Source: Pithys albifrons albifrons
Taxonomy: Eukaryota > Chordata > Aves > Passeriformes > Thamnophilidae
Reading direction: 5' to 3'
Assembly (NCBI RefSeq): GCF_047495875.1
Contig: NC_092479.1
Coordinates: 8,764,806-8,828,805 of the forward strand
Length of the DNA stretch: 64,000 nucleotides
A program made the translations under genes and the position numbers. Below the pieces are notes generated by a model that did no database searches, was not told the origin of the DNA, and worked only from the letters and a program-made list of their open reading frames with translations. Below, in pieces: positions 56,536 to 64,000 of the stretch. Numbering within the stretch: the stretch's first letter is position 1; every line of letters starts with the position of its first letter.

Positions 56536-58189
56536 AGCCCTGCCCTGCACCCCTGTGTGTTCACTGCCAGGAGGCAGCTCTGCAATCCCACATTCATTAC
56601 AATACAATAAAGCTCCACTCCATAGTCTGGTTTTTCTTTTACAATGTCTCTCAAAAACCCCAGACTAATTTGCATTTTAAACCCACCAGTTACAGCTCAG
56701 GGAAATGCTGTTCAGTAGTTCCCAGAGCTCAGGAGCAGAGTCTCCCTCAGTTTGCCTCTCCCAGTTCTTTTGCCTGAAATACATTTTTGTCCAAATTGCA
56801 CAGTACTTATTGCTAATGTTTACCATGAATATTCATTGCATCCTGGGGCTCCAACTCCAGCGGGAGGGCGAGCACAGGAGGCACAGCAGCCCTGGCACTG
56901 CCCCAGAGCGGGCACAGGCGCCAGGGTGAGGGGCCTGGTAGGGGAGGCTGTGAGCTGTGGGATGCTAATGCAGCCTGGAAGCCTTTGGGGAAGGCTGCTG
57001 AAACTCCATTAAGCACTGCAGTGGAGGCCTTTGGAACAAACAGCTTCCATAAAACCATTACCTTCCCTTAATTGCAGGGAAAAGGCCTCTCTCGCAGCAG
57101 GGGTTCGAACTCACTCCTCTCTCTTTACATCTGCTCCTTTTTCTCTGGCAATCTGCAGATGGGGGTCCCTGTCCCAGGGAGCTCCAGGCCTGGGGAAGCT
57201 CTGCTTGCCCTCAGAGCTGTGGGGTTTGCCTGCCAGCAGTGGTGATTCGGGTTTCCATGTGTGGGTTTATGCAGAGGAGCTTTGCCCTCCCGTGTCCGTG
57301 CCCGGGCAGGGGCTCTGCCCTGGCAGCGCTGGGCACTCTGCCCTCCTCCTGCTCTCTGCTGCTCACAGGGTGCCATCTGGCTCTCACAGACTGGATGAGC
57401 AGTGTTAGCCCATGGAAGGGGCTGGCTGGCTCTGTGCCCTCTCCTCTGCTCTGTGGGGAAACCGTTGTTTCTGCATCTGGGAAATGCTGAACACAATTCT
57501 GGAGCGCTGGTGTGGCCTGAGTCAGAATAACAGGCTGGCAGCTGGAATTCAGGCCTGAAGCAGCGGGAACCAGAAGCTGTTTTGCTTGGGCAGGGCTGGG
57601 GTTTATAAACACACAACACAGAGAAATAGCTTGTGATGTGACTTTGTTAGTTTTATGGGCAAACAGGGAAATATCCCTTTCCATGGTGTTCTGTCAAGCA
57701 GGATGTTTGGGTTAGGAAAGATGAGGAGAAAAGGTCTCGGTTCTCTGACAGGAAGACACTGGGAATAAAGGACAGCCTCAAAAAGGCTGAGGGAAATTTC
57801 TGTACAGAGGTTTTGTCCCTACTCCCCATACCTTTAATATGAAAATATACTTTATGAGGCTCAGCATCCTTTGGGGCTTGCCCCAGGAACTGAGGGGTGC
57901 TGGTTGTCCTGCAGATTCTCCTGGGACACTCTGCGGGGAGCTGATACAACAGAACCTCTCTGGCTTTGGGGCTCTGGCCCTTTCTTCCTGGGTTTCTCCA
58001 TTATTTCCTCTCCACTTTATTAAGCTTACTGGTGTGTTCACCCTCCTTTGAGGCCTGGCTGAGGGCAGGGCCACAGACACAGCTCCTTTTCCCTTTCCCA
58101 AGCCCCCACAGTCACCCATGGCCACCATCACCCTTTGATCCAGACTCTTGTACCATCAAGCACAGACAACTCTCGGTGCACACAAACCC

Positions 58190-58448
58190 TGGCAGTTCTG
58201 TGGGTGCCCCAGGGCTGGGCTGGCAGGCTCTGTGTGCCCCAGGGCTGGGCTGGCAGCTCTGTGGGTGCCCCAGGGCTGGGCTGGCAGCTCTGTGGGTGCC
58301 CCAGGGCTGGGCTGGCAGGCTCTGTGGGTGCCCCAGGGCTGGGCTGGCAGGCTCTGTGTGCCCCAGGGCTGGGCTGGCAGCTCTGTGGGTGCCCCAGGGC
58401 TGGGCTGGCAGGCTCTGTGTGCCCCAGGGCTGGGCTGACAGGCTCTCT
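58190..58448. repeat. 30-32-bp minisatellite, 8 copies
   Basis: Unit contains GCCCCAGGGCTGGGCTGGCA and CTCTGTGGGT. The GCCCCAGGG motif starts at 58206, 58236, 58267, 58298, 58330, 58360, 58391 and 58421, at intervals of 30-32 bases. The length varies by GGCTCTGTG versus CTCTGTGGG forms. Because the period is not a multiple of 3, the long open frames across it follow from a stop-free unit. Confidence 0.95.
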
Positions 58449-59475
58449 GCTCACCCACACACACTCAGGGGGGACATTTCTCCACCCTGAGCCATGGGGC
58501 CTGACAGGAGCTCAGTGCTCAGCTGCTGCCCAGCCCTCCCTGCTCTGTGCCTGGCTGCTACAGACAGGAAAACCTTTCAGGTGATGGGGCAGTAATGCAC
58601 CTTGTGGAAGCTGGAAGTCCCCCAGATAAAATTTACAGGGCCTGAGAGAGCCTGCCTGGCATAATTTAGCAGTTTAGTAATGAGCACCTGGACAGGAAAG
58701 ATTGCTTGGGTAGTTTTATTCTGCATAGATGAGCAGTCAGAATTTCAAAGAGGGGCCATAAATACAAGCAGGCAGAATGACCAACAGTGCTGATTCTGGT
58801 GTGGAAGGAGTGGTGCTGAGGCTGTGAGGACATGAACAAAGGGGAAGGTGTTTTCATTCAGCTTCCCAACCCCAAAAGGCATCCTCTGGCCAGGAATGGC
58901 TCTAGGGAGAGCAGCAATCCTTTTCCTGCCTGCCTGTCCCTCTGTGCATGTGGCCAGGCACTCTTGAGTTTGCAGCTGCTGCCCAGGACTGCAGGACAGT
59001 GCTGTGTGCTGTGTCACACCTGTGTGTGTCCCTGTGTGCTGGGGACAGCAGGTGCAGCCCCCCAGCCTCGGGGCTCTTTGCCTGTTGGTAAAAGCCACCA
59101 ATAACACAAACTCCCTGTGGGTGCATTTGCCCTGTTAGTGGAGTCTGCAATGACACACTGAAAGCCTTTTGTACAGGTAACACAGGTAGTGCAGGTACAG
59201 TTTGTGTTTATGTGCTGCTGTATAGACAGTTCTACCTTGTATCTGAGTAAAGGAGAGTTGGCTTTGCTGATTTAAACTAGTAATGAGCTGTGTCTTCCTC
59301 TTCCACACGTGCTGTGTGGTGGCCTGGGGGAGTGATGGCACTGAGAGGCTGATGCTGTCTGAGCAGAGTGGGGCATGGAAGGAAATGTTAAGCCAGGTAT
59401 GAAGATTTCCCCATGGTACCATCCTGCCCCTCCCATCCCCAAATATTTGAAATGTTTTATTTCTTTCCAATGCAG

Positions 59476-59549
59476 AATGAAGAGACTGAAATCATAGAAG
59501 TTGCCGTGGGGCAGGATTGTCAACAGCTCAGTAACCTCTTCCCATCGAG
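59476..59549 (+). other. Candidate internal coding exon (first of a pair)
   Basis: Acceptor TTTATTTCTTTCCAATGCAG and donor CGAG|GTGAGT are both strong. The 74 nt between are open in one frame only (24 codons plus AG), reading NEETEIIEVAVGQDC and ending SNLFPS. The other two frames stop within 21 nt. The phase-2 end joins in frame to the acceptors at 60130 and 60241. The acidic, valine- and glutamine-containing peptide looks protein-like, but I do not recognise it. It might be the end of an upstream plus-strand gene or an upstream alternative exon of the gene starting in the CpG island. Confidence 0.35.
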
Positions 59550-59818
59550 GTGAGTGTTCCATTACAGAGCTGTTTGAGTGCTGTGCAGACCCCTGTGTGT
59601 TCATGGAGTGATATTTAATGTTGAATGTGGCAGTCTGAGTGTCTGTATTGACAGGGAAAGGCATATTCTTCATGTATATCCTGGAGGTGCCAACACAGCA
59701 GGAGAAGGTTCTAGTTCAGCTGAGGCTTGTGCAGCTCTGCAGTGTGTGTGAAGGAAGGTGTCAGAAACACGGATGAGGTTTAAAAGCTGAAGCTGCCAAG
59801 TTGATGTGTGTGTGGAGA

Positions 59819-60016
59819 GGGAGTGTCTGTCTGTCTGTCTGCCCCAGGGGGGTGTCTGTCTGTCTGTCTGTCTGCCCCGGGGGGTGTCTGTCTGTCTGTC
59901 TGTCTGCCCCAGGGGGGTGTCTGTCTGTCTGTCTGTCTGTCTGCCCCGGGGGGGTGTCTGTCTGTCTGTCTGCCCCGGGGGGTGTCTGTCTGTCTGTCTG
60001 TCTGCCCCAGGAGGGC
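59819..60016. repeat. CTGT/CCCCGGGGGG compound minisatellite
   Basis: Six or seven units, each made of two to five CTGT tetranucleotides followed by GCCCC and a run of four to seven G (GCCCCGGGGGGTGT or GCCCCAGGGGGGTG). Unit length varies by whole tetranucleotides, so small slippage happens inside a larger repeat. The repeated G-runs could form G-quadruplexes on the plus strand. It lies inside the intron between the two candidate exons. Confidence 0.95.
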
Positions 60017-60240
60017 TGTCAGAAGCGCTGCTGGGGACAATCCTGGCACTGTCCAAGTGCTCCTGCCAGGAACTCCCCCTTTTGCTGGGCTCTGCCGAGT
60101 GATTGACTGAGCACTGTCCCTCCCGTCAGCGTGGGCTCTGCTCCCAACACCAGCAAAGTTAGAAAAAGCATTTCTTCCCTTTCCTGGACACTGCAGTTTT
60201 CACCAAAATTGCTCACCCCTCCCCGTTACCTCCTCTGCAG

Positions 60241-60336
60241 AGACCTCCAGCACAGACAGGAATGCACAAAGCCCAGAATGCAGTTTTACTTCAGGAGCCT
60301 CATTAAATTTGCATTCCTTGGAGCCCCACAAGGAAG
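60241..60336 (+). other. Candidate internal coding exon (second of a pair)
   Basis: A strong acceptor CCCGTTACCTCCTCTGCAG precedes 96 nt that end at GGAAG|GTGATG. Joined to 59476-59549 the phase is kept (2 to 2) and the frame reads DLQHRQECTKPRMQF and onward without a stop. Unspliced, the same frame would end at a TGA just after the donor (60338-60340). A further acceptor, CTGTCCCTCCCGTCAG before 60130, is in the same frame, so the exon may be longer. The peptide is not recognised. Non-coding exons or chance remain possible. Confidence 0.3.
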
Positions 60337-60340
60337 GTGA

Positions 60341-61089
60341 TGGTCTGGCTGTGTCTGCCTGGCTTCCTGTTCACTTTGGGTGATGCATCAGAGAGCACCG
60401 TGCCTTTGACACGTGCCTGCCTGGAGACACAGTCCGGCGAGGGGCTGCTTTATTGTGCTGCTTTCTCGTTCTTACTGCCTTGACAAATCTGTCTGGAAAC
60501 TGCGGTGAGGGATGTTCTGCCTAAGCACCATCAACACTCAAATAAGTGAGAATATAGGGCAAAACTCGCTTAGGCTACATTATAGAGGTAACGTAGCCTG
60601 ATGAAAAGCCATTCCCACCAGTAGCTGTTTAGCAATTGCAGGAATCCACATTATAGTAACAGGTCACCCCAGTAAACAGTCCAAGGATGAGGGGAATGTT
60701 CTCTCCCTGCCTCCAAAGCCAGAGTAAGTCACAGGAGAGCACACAACAAATGAATGCAAGGCCATTGTAACCAGCACAGTAATTAAGAGACTGTCTGTCA
60801 ACACTAAGTGAAGCCTCTGTTGTATTCAGGGATGTCTTTATCACAGACAGGACTCCTTCTCCTCCTGGAAGCCCAGGCAAGGGCAAGGCATGCTCGATGG
60901 CCAGCTGTGCACGGTGCCTTGCTGCGTGAGGGGCAAGCAGGAATGTAGAAAAGATTTTCTCCACCACCCTAATTAACAAGCCTTGCTGCCTCCCTGTAAT
61001 GACTCCTGTTTAATTCAGGGGTTGTTGCCGCACACCTCTGCCACTGAACGCACAGGGATCTCCTGCACGGAGCACTTATGTGGTGGTGA
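60341..61089. other. Spacer upstream of the CpG island, with a hairpin
   Basis: I find no gene. A 13-bp stem with a 4-nt loop lies at 60571-60600 (see findings). CpG density begins to rise towards 61080. The strand carries no AATAAA that would end an upstream transcript before the island. Confidence 0.5.
60571..60600. other. Short perfect-looking hairpin
   Basis: TAGGCTACATTAT, then loop AGAG, then GTAACGTAGCCTG. The arms pair over 13 positions with one A-C mismatch and two G-T pairs. It is too short for a usual microRNA precursor. It could act as a protein-binding palindrome or be coincidence. Confidence 0.6.
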
Positions 61090-61474
61090 CGGTACCAGCG
61101 CGTACCCGATGACTCCTTCCTTCCCTCAGCTCTGTGTCTAACGCGGGCCCGACCCGCAGGACCAGCTGGTGCTGCAAAAGTTTTTGGCAGTTTCTGTCCC
61201 AAGACGTGCCCGGCCCCGGGGTGGTGGCAGTGCCCACCCGGCACCACTCCCATGCCCAGTCCGGAGCCTGGCATTCCCACGGTGCATTCCCATCCTTCTC
61301 CAAACGGTAGCCCAGGGCTCCCTCCGCGGGCAGGGCAGGCAGGGCAGTCCCGGGACGGGCCCGCATCCCGGAGGGGCCACGGGCACCCGCAGCTCCCGCC
61401 CCGGTACCTGCGCGCTCCGCCGAGTTGCTGCGCGGGGGCCGGGCTGGCACCGGGGGCCGTGTCCGTGCCCCCTG

Positions 61475-61527
61475 CCCAGCGGGGCTGCCCTTCCTTCCTT
61501 CCTTCCTTCCTTCCCAGCGGGGCTGCC
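61475..61527. repeat. TTCC microsatellite between 15-bp direct repeats
   Basis: CCCAGCGGGGCTGCC occurs at 61475-61489 and again at 61513-61527, with six TTCC units between. The arrangement suggests one duplication whose middle then expanded by slippage. It is inside the CpG island, upstream of the TTTATA repeat. Confidence 0.9.
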
Positions 61528-61582
61528 TGTCCGGCTCCGCCGCTCCGGGGCCGGCGGGGCGGGGGCCGCGCACGGGGCACGC

Positions 61583-61631
61583 TTTATAGCGCGGTTTATA
61601 GCGCGGTTTATAGCGCGGCTTTACAGCGCGG
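61583..61631 (+). promoter_or_regulatory. Tandem TTTATAGCGCGG core-promoter-like repeat
   Basis: Three identical 12-bp copies TTTATAGCGCGG (61583, 61595, 61607) and one variant CTTTACAGCGCGG (61619-61631). Each copy places a TATA-like TTTATA next to GCGCGG. A start about 30 bases downstream of the last intact copy would fall near 61640-61650. TATA-like elements in tandem inside a CpG island are unusual. Confidence 0.7.
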
Positions 61632-61679
61632 CCGCAGCGCCGCCCGCAGCCCGGCGGGGCGGCGGCAGCCCCGGAGCTC

Positions 61680-61890
61680 CGCACGCCTCCGGTCCGCACC
61701 GCACCGCTCTGCTCCGCACCCCGGCGCTCCTCAGCCCTTCGCTCCGCATCCCTCTCTCCTCTCCGCTCCGCACCCCCGCGCTCCGCATCGCTCCGCTCCG
61801 CATCCTTCGCTCCGCATCCTCCGCTCCGCATCCTCCTCCCCGCATCCTTCTCCCCGCATCCCTCTCCCCGCATCCCTCTCTCCGCTCCGC
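61680..61890. repeat. Degenerate CTCCGCATCC array
   Basis: About fifteen imperfect copies of CTCCGCATCC, CTCCCCGCATCC and CTCCGCACC, spaced 8-13 bases. The plus strand is strongly pyrimidine-rich (few G except in CpG). In a transcript this would be a C/U-rich leader. Copies are too diverged for a fixed period. Confidence 0.8.
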
Positions 61891-62079
61891 TCCGCAGCAC
61901 CGCGGCGGGGGCTCTGGGCCGCCCGCCCGCCCTTCCGCCCCCGGGGGCCGGCGGGCCGTGCCAGCCGCGGCCGCGGCATCGGCGGAGCGGCGTTAAAGGC
62001 GGCGGCGGGGCCGGAGGAGGGCTCCGGGATCGGGACCGGGACTGGGATCGCGACCGCCGCTGCCGTCAGCGCTGCGCCC

Positions 62080-62172
62080 GCGTCGGTACCGCGGACCCGG
62101 CTGTGCCCCGGCATCGGTACCGCGGACCCGGCTGTGCCCCGGCATCGGTACCGCGGACCCGGCTCTGCCCCG
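62080..62172. repeat. 31-bp tandem repeat, 3 copies
   Basis: TCGGTACCGCGGACCCGGCT recurs with TCGGTACC at 62083, 62114 and 62145, exactly 31 bases apart. The first copy differs slightly (CGCGTCGG rather than GGCATCGG), and the third has GCTCTGCC rather than GCTGTGCC. Each copy contains the overlapping palindromes GGTACC and CCGCGG. It sits about 35 bp upstream of the splice donor, so it would lie in the first exon. Confidence 0.94.
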
Positions 62173-62375
62173 AGCCCGCGGCCGCTGCCGCCCGGCCGGG
62201 AGGAGGTGAGTGATGCGCTCCACGGCCCCGTGGTGGTCTGGGGGGCTGTGGGCACAGCCATCTCCCGTGACACCGTGTCCTCTGTGCCCGCCGCCGGCCC
62301 CCAGCGCTCGGCTGTGCCCGGGGGGTGACACGGGGGTCGGTCGTGCTCTCGGGTCTCCCGGTGCTTAGGGCTCCG

Positions 62376-62451
62376 CTATTCACTTTTCTTTTTCCCCTTT
62401 TTCTTTTCTCCCCTCCTTCCTCCCCCCACCCCCCCTTTTTTTTTTTTTCTG
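62376..62451. repeat. Polypyrimidine tract
   Basis: Seventy-odd bases of C and T only after 62386 (CTTTTCTTTTTCCCC, then C7 and T14 runs). Mirror-like C/T tracts of this length can form triplex DNA. It also serves as a polypyrimidine tract before the AACAG at 62459-62463. Confidence 0.9.
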
Positions 62452-62463
62452 GGAATCCAACAG

Positions 62464-62821
62464 CCAAATCCCTCAGTTGAGTGTTTAGCCAACTCTCCCT
62501 GGAAGCTCTGGAGAGTTCATGAATATGCACAGGGAGAGCGTTTCTCGGGAGGCTGCCTCTATAATGAGCTGATTGAGCTGCGCCTGCAGCAGGGCTGCTC
62601 TCCTGGGGGAAGAGTCGGGCGCCAGAACTGAGCAGCTCTGTGTCCTCGGCTCGGCGGGGGCTTGGCCGGGCGCCCCGAGGGGCAGCAGAGCCGGCGGGGC
62701 ATTCACCGTGCTCGGGGGTGGGAGCAGGTCCAGCCAGGACGGAGCCTCGTCTCTGCCAGCAGCTGCTGCCCGGTGCTTGCCCGAGAGATGTAAAGAGCAT
62801 CACATACCTGGCACATGTAAG
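62464..62821 (+). other. Possible alternative 5' exon
   Basis: A T-rich tract and GGAATCCAACAG provide an acceptor before 62464, and ATGTAAG|GTAACC a donor after 62821. Alternatively the segment starts its own transcript: it retains moderate CpG density (62580-62740), and CTCTATAATGAGC at about 62560 is TATA-like. No frame encodes a recognisable protein, so it would be untranslated. Confidence 0.25.
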
Positions 62822-64000
62822 GTAACCTTCCTGCTTTATTCTGGCTTGTGTAGAAATGGACTTTTCCTGACTAAAAACCTCATGCCACTTAAGGAGGACA
62901 ATACATTGCTTAGCAACAGTCCCGAGTGCAGCCTGGCCCTGGGCCCCTGCAGTTCCAGGTGGTCTCCAAAGACTTGACAGCAAAACCAAAACCTGGAGTC
63001 CTGGAGGAAAGGAACTCTTTTCTGTTCTTTCCTGTTTGGTGACACGATGACCAAACCAAAGGATGGGGCTGGGTGCTACTGCCCAGGTATTGAAAAGCAC
63101 TGAGAGGTGGGAGCCGAGTATGATTGAAGAACTTTGGGACAGGTGGAATGAGCTGGAAGGGGCTGGTCCCTCAGGCACCTGCCTCCAGCTGCATCCTGTG
63201 CTGCCTTCACCTTTGCTTTGTGTGCTGGTGAGCAGCCTGCCCTGGTGCCATTATTAGGATAGTATCTTGACAGCATGTGGAGTCTGTTAAGGTTCAGTGT
63301 AAAATGCAGCAATAAGTCCCTCTAAAGCCAGGCTGGTGCATCCCCTCTGCTGCTGCAAGGCAGGCTCTGGTTAAGTGGGGTGAGGACTTGTGTGTTGGAA
63401 GAGAAGTACTTTTACCATTCAAATAACAGAATAAACAGACTTTTTGCTCACAAAGCCACATGCTGATACACATAAAATCTACTACCCTAAAAGCTCATGT
63501 TTTTTAAAAACAATCCTCCCATGAAAATTTGGGTGAGCTTTTGAAACTGGCTGGCTGTTTTCATCAGAACAACTTTGCTCGGGGACAATATTTTTCCCCT
63601 CTTCCTCCCCAACAACCCTGTGAAGTGTTGATAAAGATATTATCCACAGCATCAGCTTCCTTTGATTGCTCTTTTAGGCTGTGTGTCTAGATGGAAACCT
63701 AGCAACACAATAACTGTATTGAAGGGAGATGTTTCAATAGCTACACTTCTTTTATCATCCTGGATGCATCTTCAGAGGTTGGACTCATCAAGACAGTCTC
63801 TTTACCCCTTGGAGCCTTAGAGTTTGATTCCCTAAGCCTGGAATAAAACAGACCTGAGCCAGTGAGAAAGACAATAAAGATGGAATGGAAATGCTAAAAT
63901 GATCAAAGGTCCATCCCTCCTCTCTTCCTGCTGCCCCTGTGAACACTGGCTGTGTTCCCCTGGGGGAGATGCTCCTCTGAGCAGGGAGAATGCTTCTCTG
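62822..64000. other. Probable first intron, no exon seen
   Basis: CpG-poor sequence downstream of the island, with no repeat array and no recognisable coding segment. It ends in AT-richer DNA (63400-63760, with GTTTTTTAAAAAC and AATATTTTTCCCC) and one AATAAA at about 63874 lacking exon context. It is presumably intron of the gene that starts in the CpG island. Confidence 0.5.

Larger units (their letters stand above)
45994..58189. other. Non-coding DNA with two short duplications and an MIR relic
   Basis: I find no supported gene. Listed separately are a 59-bp repeat, a 102-bp duplication, MIR relics and AT-rich candidates at 48340-48540 and 51780-52130. Long polypyrimidine runs lie at about 48970-49080 and 49545-49620. 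An excellent isolated splice acceptor (CTCCATCTTCCTGTCTTTCAG) ends at about 55128, with no clear donor or polyadenylation signal after it. AATAAA at about 56606 has no exon context. Confidence 0.5.
61640..62205 (+). other. Putative first exon (5' UTR) of an unidentified gene
   Basis: The 3' boundary is a strong donor GGGAGGAG|GTGAGT, with the exon ending at 62205. The 5' end is inferred from the TTTATA repeat and is uncertain by hundreds of bases. No ATG in a convincing Kozak context starts a recognisable protein, so the exon is probably untranslated, with coding exons beyond the window. The gene cannot be named from this sequence. Confidence 0.45.
61090..62360 (+). promoter_or_regulatory. 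CpG island promoter and first exon region
   Basis: The only classical CpG island of the window: CpG-dense throughout, very GC-rich, with GGGGCGGGG-like and CCGCCC boxes, in contrast to strongly depleted flanks. It carries a TTTATA repeat (61583-61631), a CTCCGCATCC-type degenerate array, and a 31-bp repeat, and ends at a strong donor. It most likely holds the transcription start of a plus-strand gene continuing past 64 kb. Bidirectional initiation cannot be excluded. The 358-codon open frame across it is what a stop-poor GC-rich sequence gives by chance and is not annotated as protein. Confidence 0.85.

Noticed and set aside
57090..57125. GGGGTTCGAACTC resembling a tRNA T loop
   Set aside because: No cloverleaf can be formed with the flanking sequence.
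61252..62328. 358-codon plus-strand frame and long minus-strand frames in the CpG island
   Set aside because: GC-rich DNA lacks stop codons by chance; the peptides are Arg/Pro/Ala/Gly-rich with no domain and follow the repeats.
1..64000. Endogenous retrovirus, LTR pairs, DNA transposons, or CRISPR-like spaced repeats
   Set aside because: No protease, polymerase or transposase motifs in any frame, no long terminal repeats or target-site duplications seen, and all tandem arrays lack unique spacers.

Overview
The window looks like vertebrate nuclear DNA, most likely from a bird (possibly a songbird). The reasons are: moderate GC with strong CpG depletion outside one island; no mammalian Alu, B1 or L1 sequence; no long transposon or retrovirus reading frames; a few heavily decayed MIR-like and CR1/L3-like relics of the kind shared by all amniotes; and many GC-rich minisatellites. 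The species call is inference. No prokaryotic features (operons, Shine-Dalgarno starts, terminators, CRISPR) are present. Long open frames are mostly by-products of tandem repeats or GC-rich DNA and are not annotated as genes.

Layout. About 1-60 kb is intron-like or intergenic DNA with at least sixteen tandem arrays and several AT-rich, homeodomain-motif-rich blocks that resemble conserved non-coding elements. The main arrays are 11 bp x 43 (5.5 kb), 52 bp and 38 bp (10.4-11.0 kb), a 690-bp TG-rich array (24.7-25.4 kb), 31 bp (27.1 kb), 38 bp (28.2 kb), 17 bp plus GGAT (28.6-29.1 kb), 17 bp (35.8 kb), 44 bp (41.6 kb), 16 bp (43.1 kb), 6/7 bp (45.7 kb), 59 bp (51.4 kb), a 102-bp duplication (52.4 kb), about 31 bp (58.2 kb) and a CTGT/G-run array (59.8 kb). 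From about 61.09 to 62.36 kb lies one clear CpG island, with TTTATA-containing 12-bp repeats, a 31-bp repeat and a strong plus-strand splice donor (GT at 62206). This is best read as the promoter and first, probably untranslated, exon of a plus-strand gene whose coding part lies beyond the window. A possible alternative 5' exon follows at about 62.46-62.82 kb.

Possible coding sequence is limited to a few unproven exons. The best is a phase-compatible pair on the plus strand, 59476-59549 and 60241-60336, each with a good acceptor and donor and one shared open frame. Weaker ones are at 16074-16181, 13015-13209 and 38324-about 38675 (a terminal-exon candidate with AATAAA 42 bases after the stop). 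I recognise none of these peptides, so no gene symbol is given.
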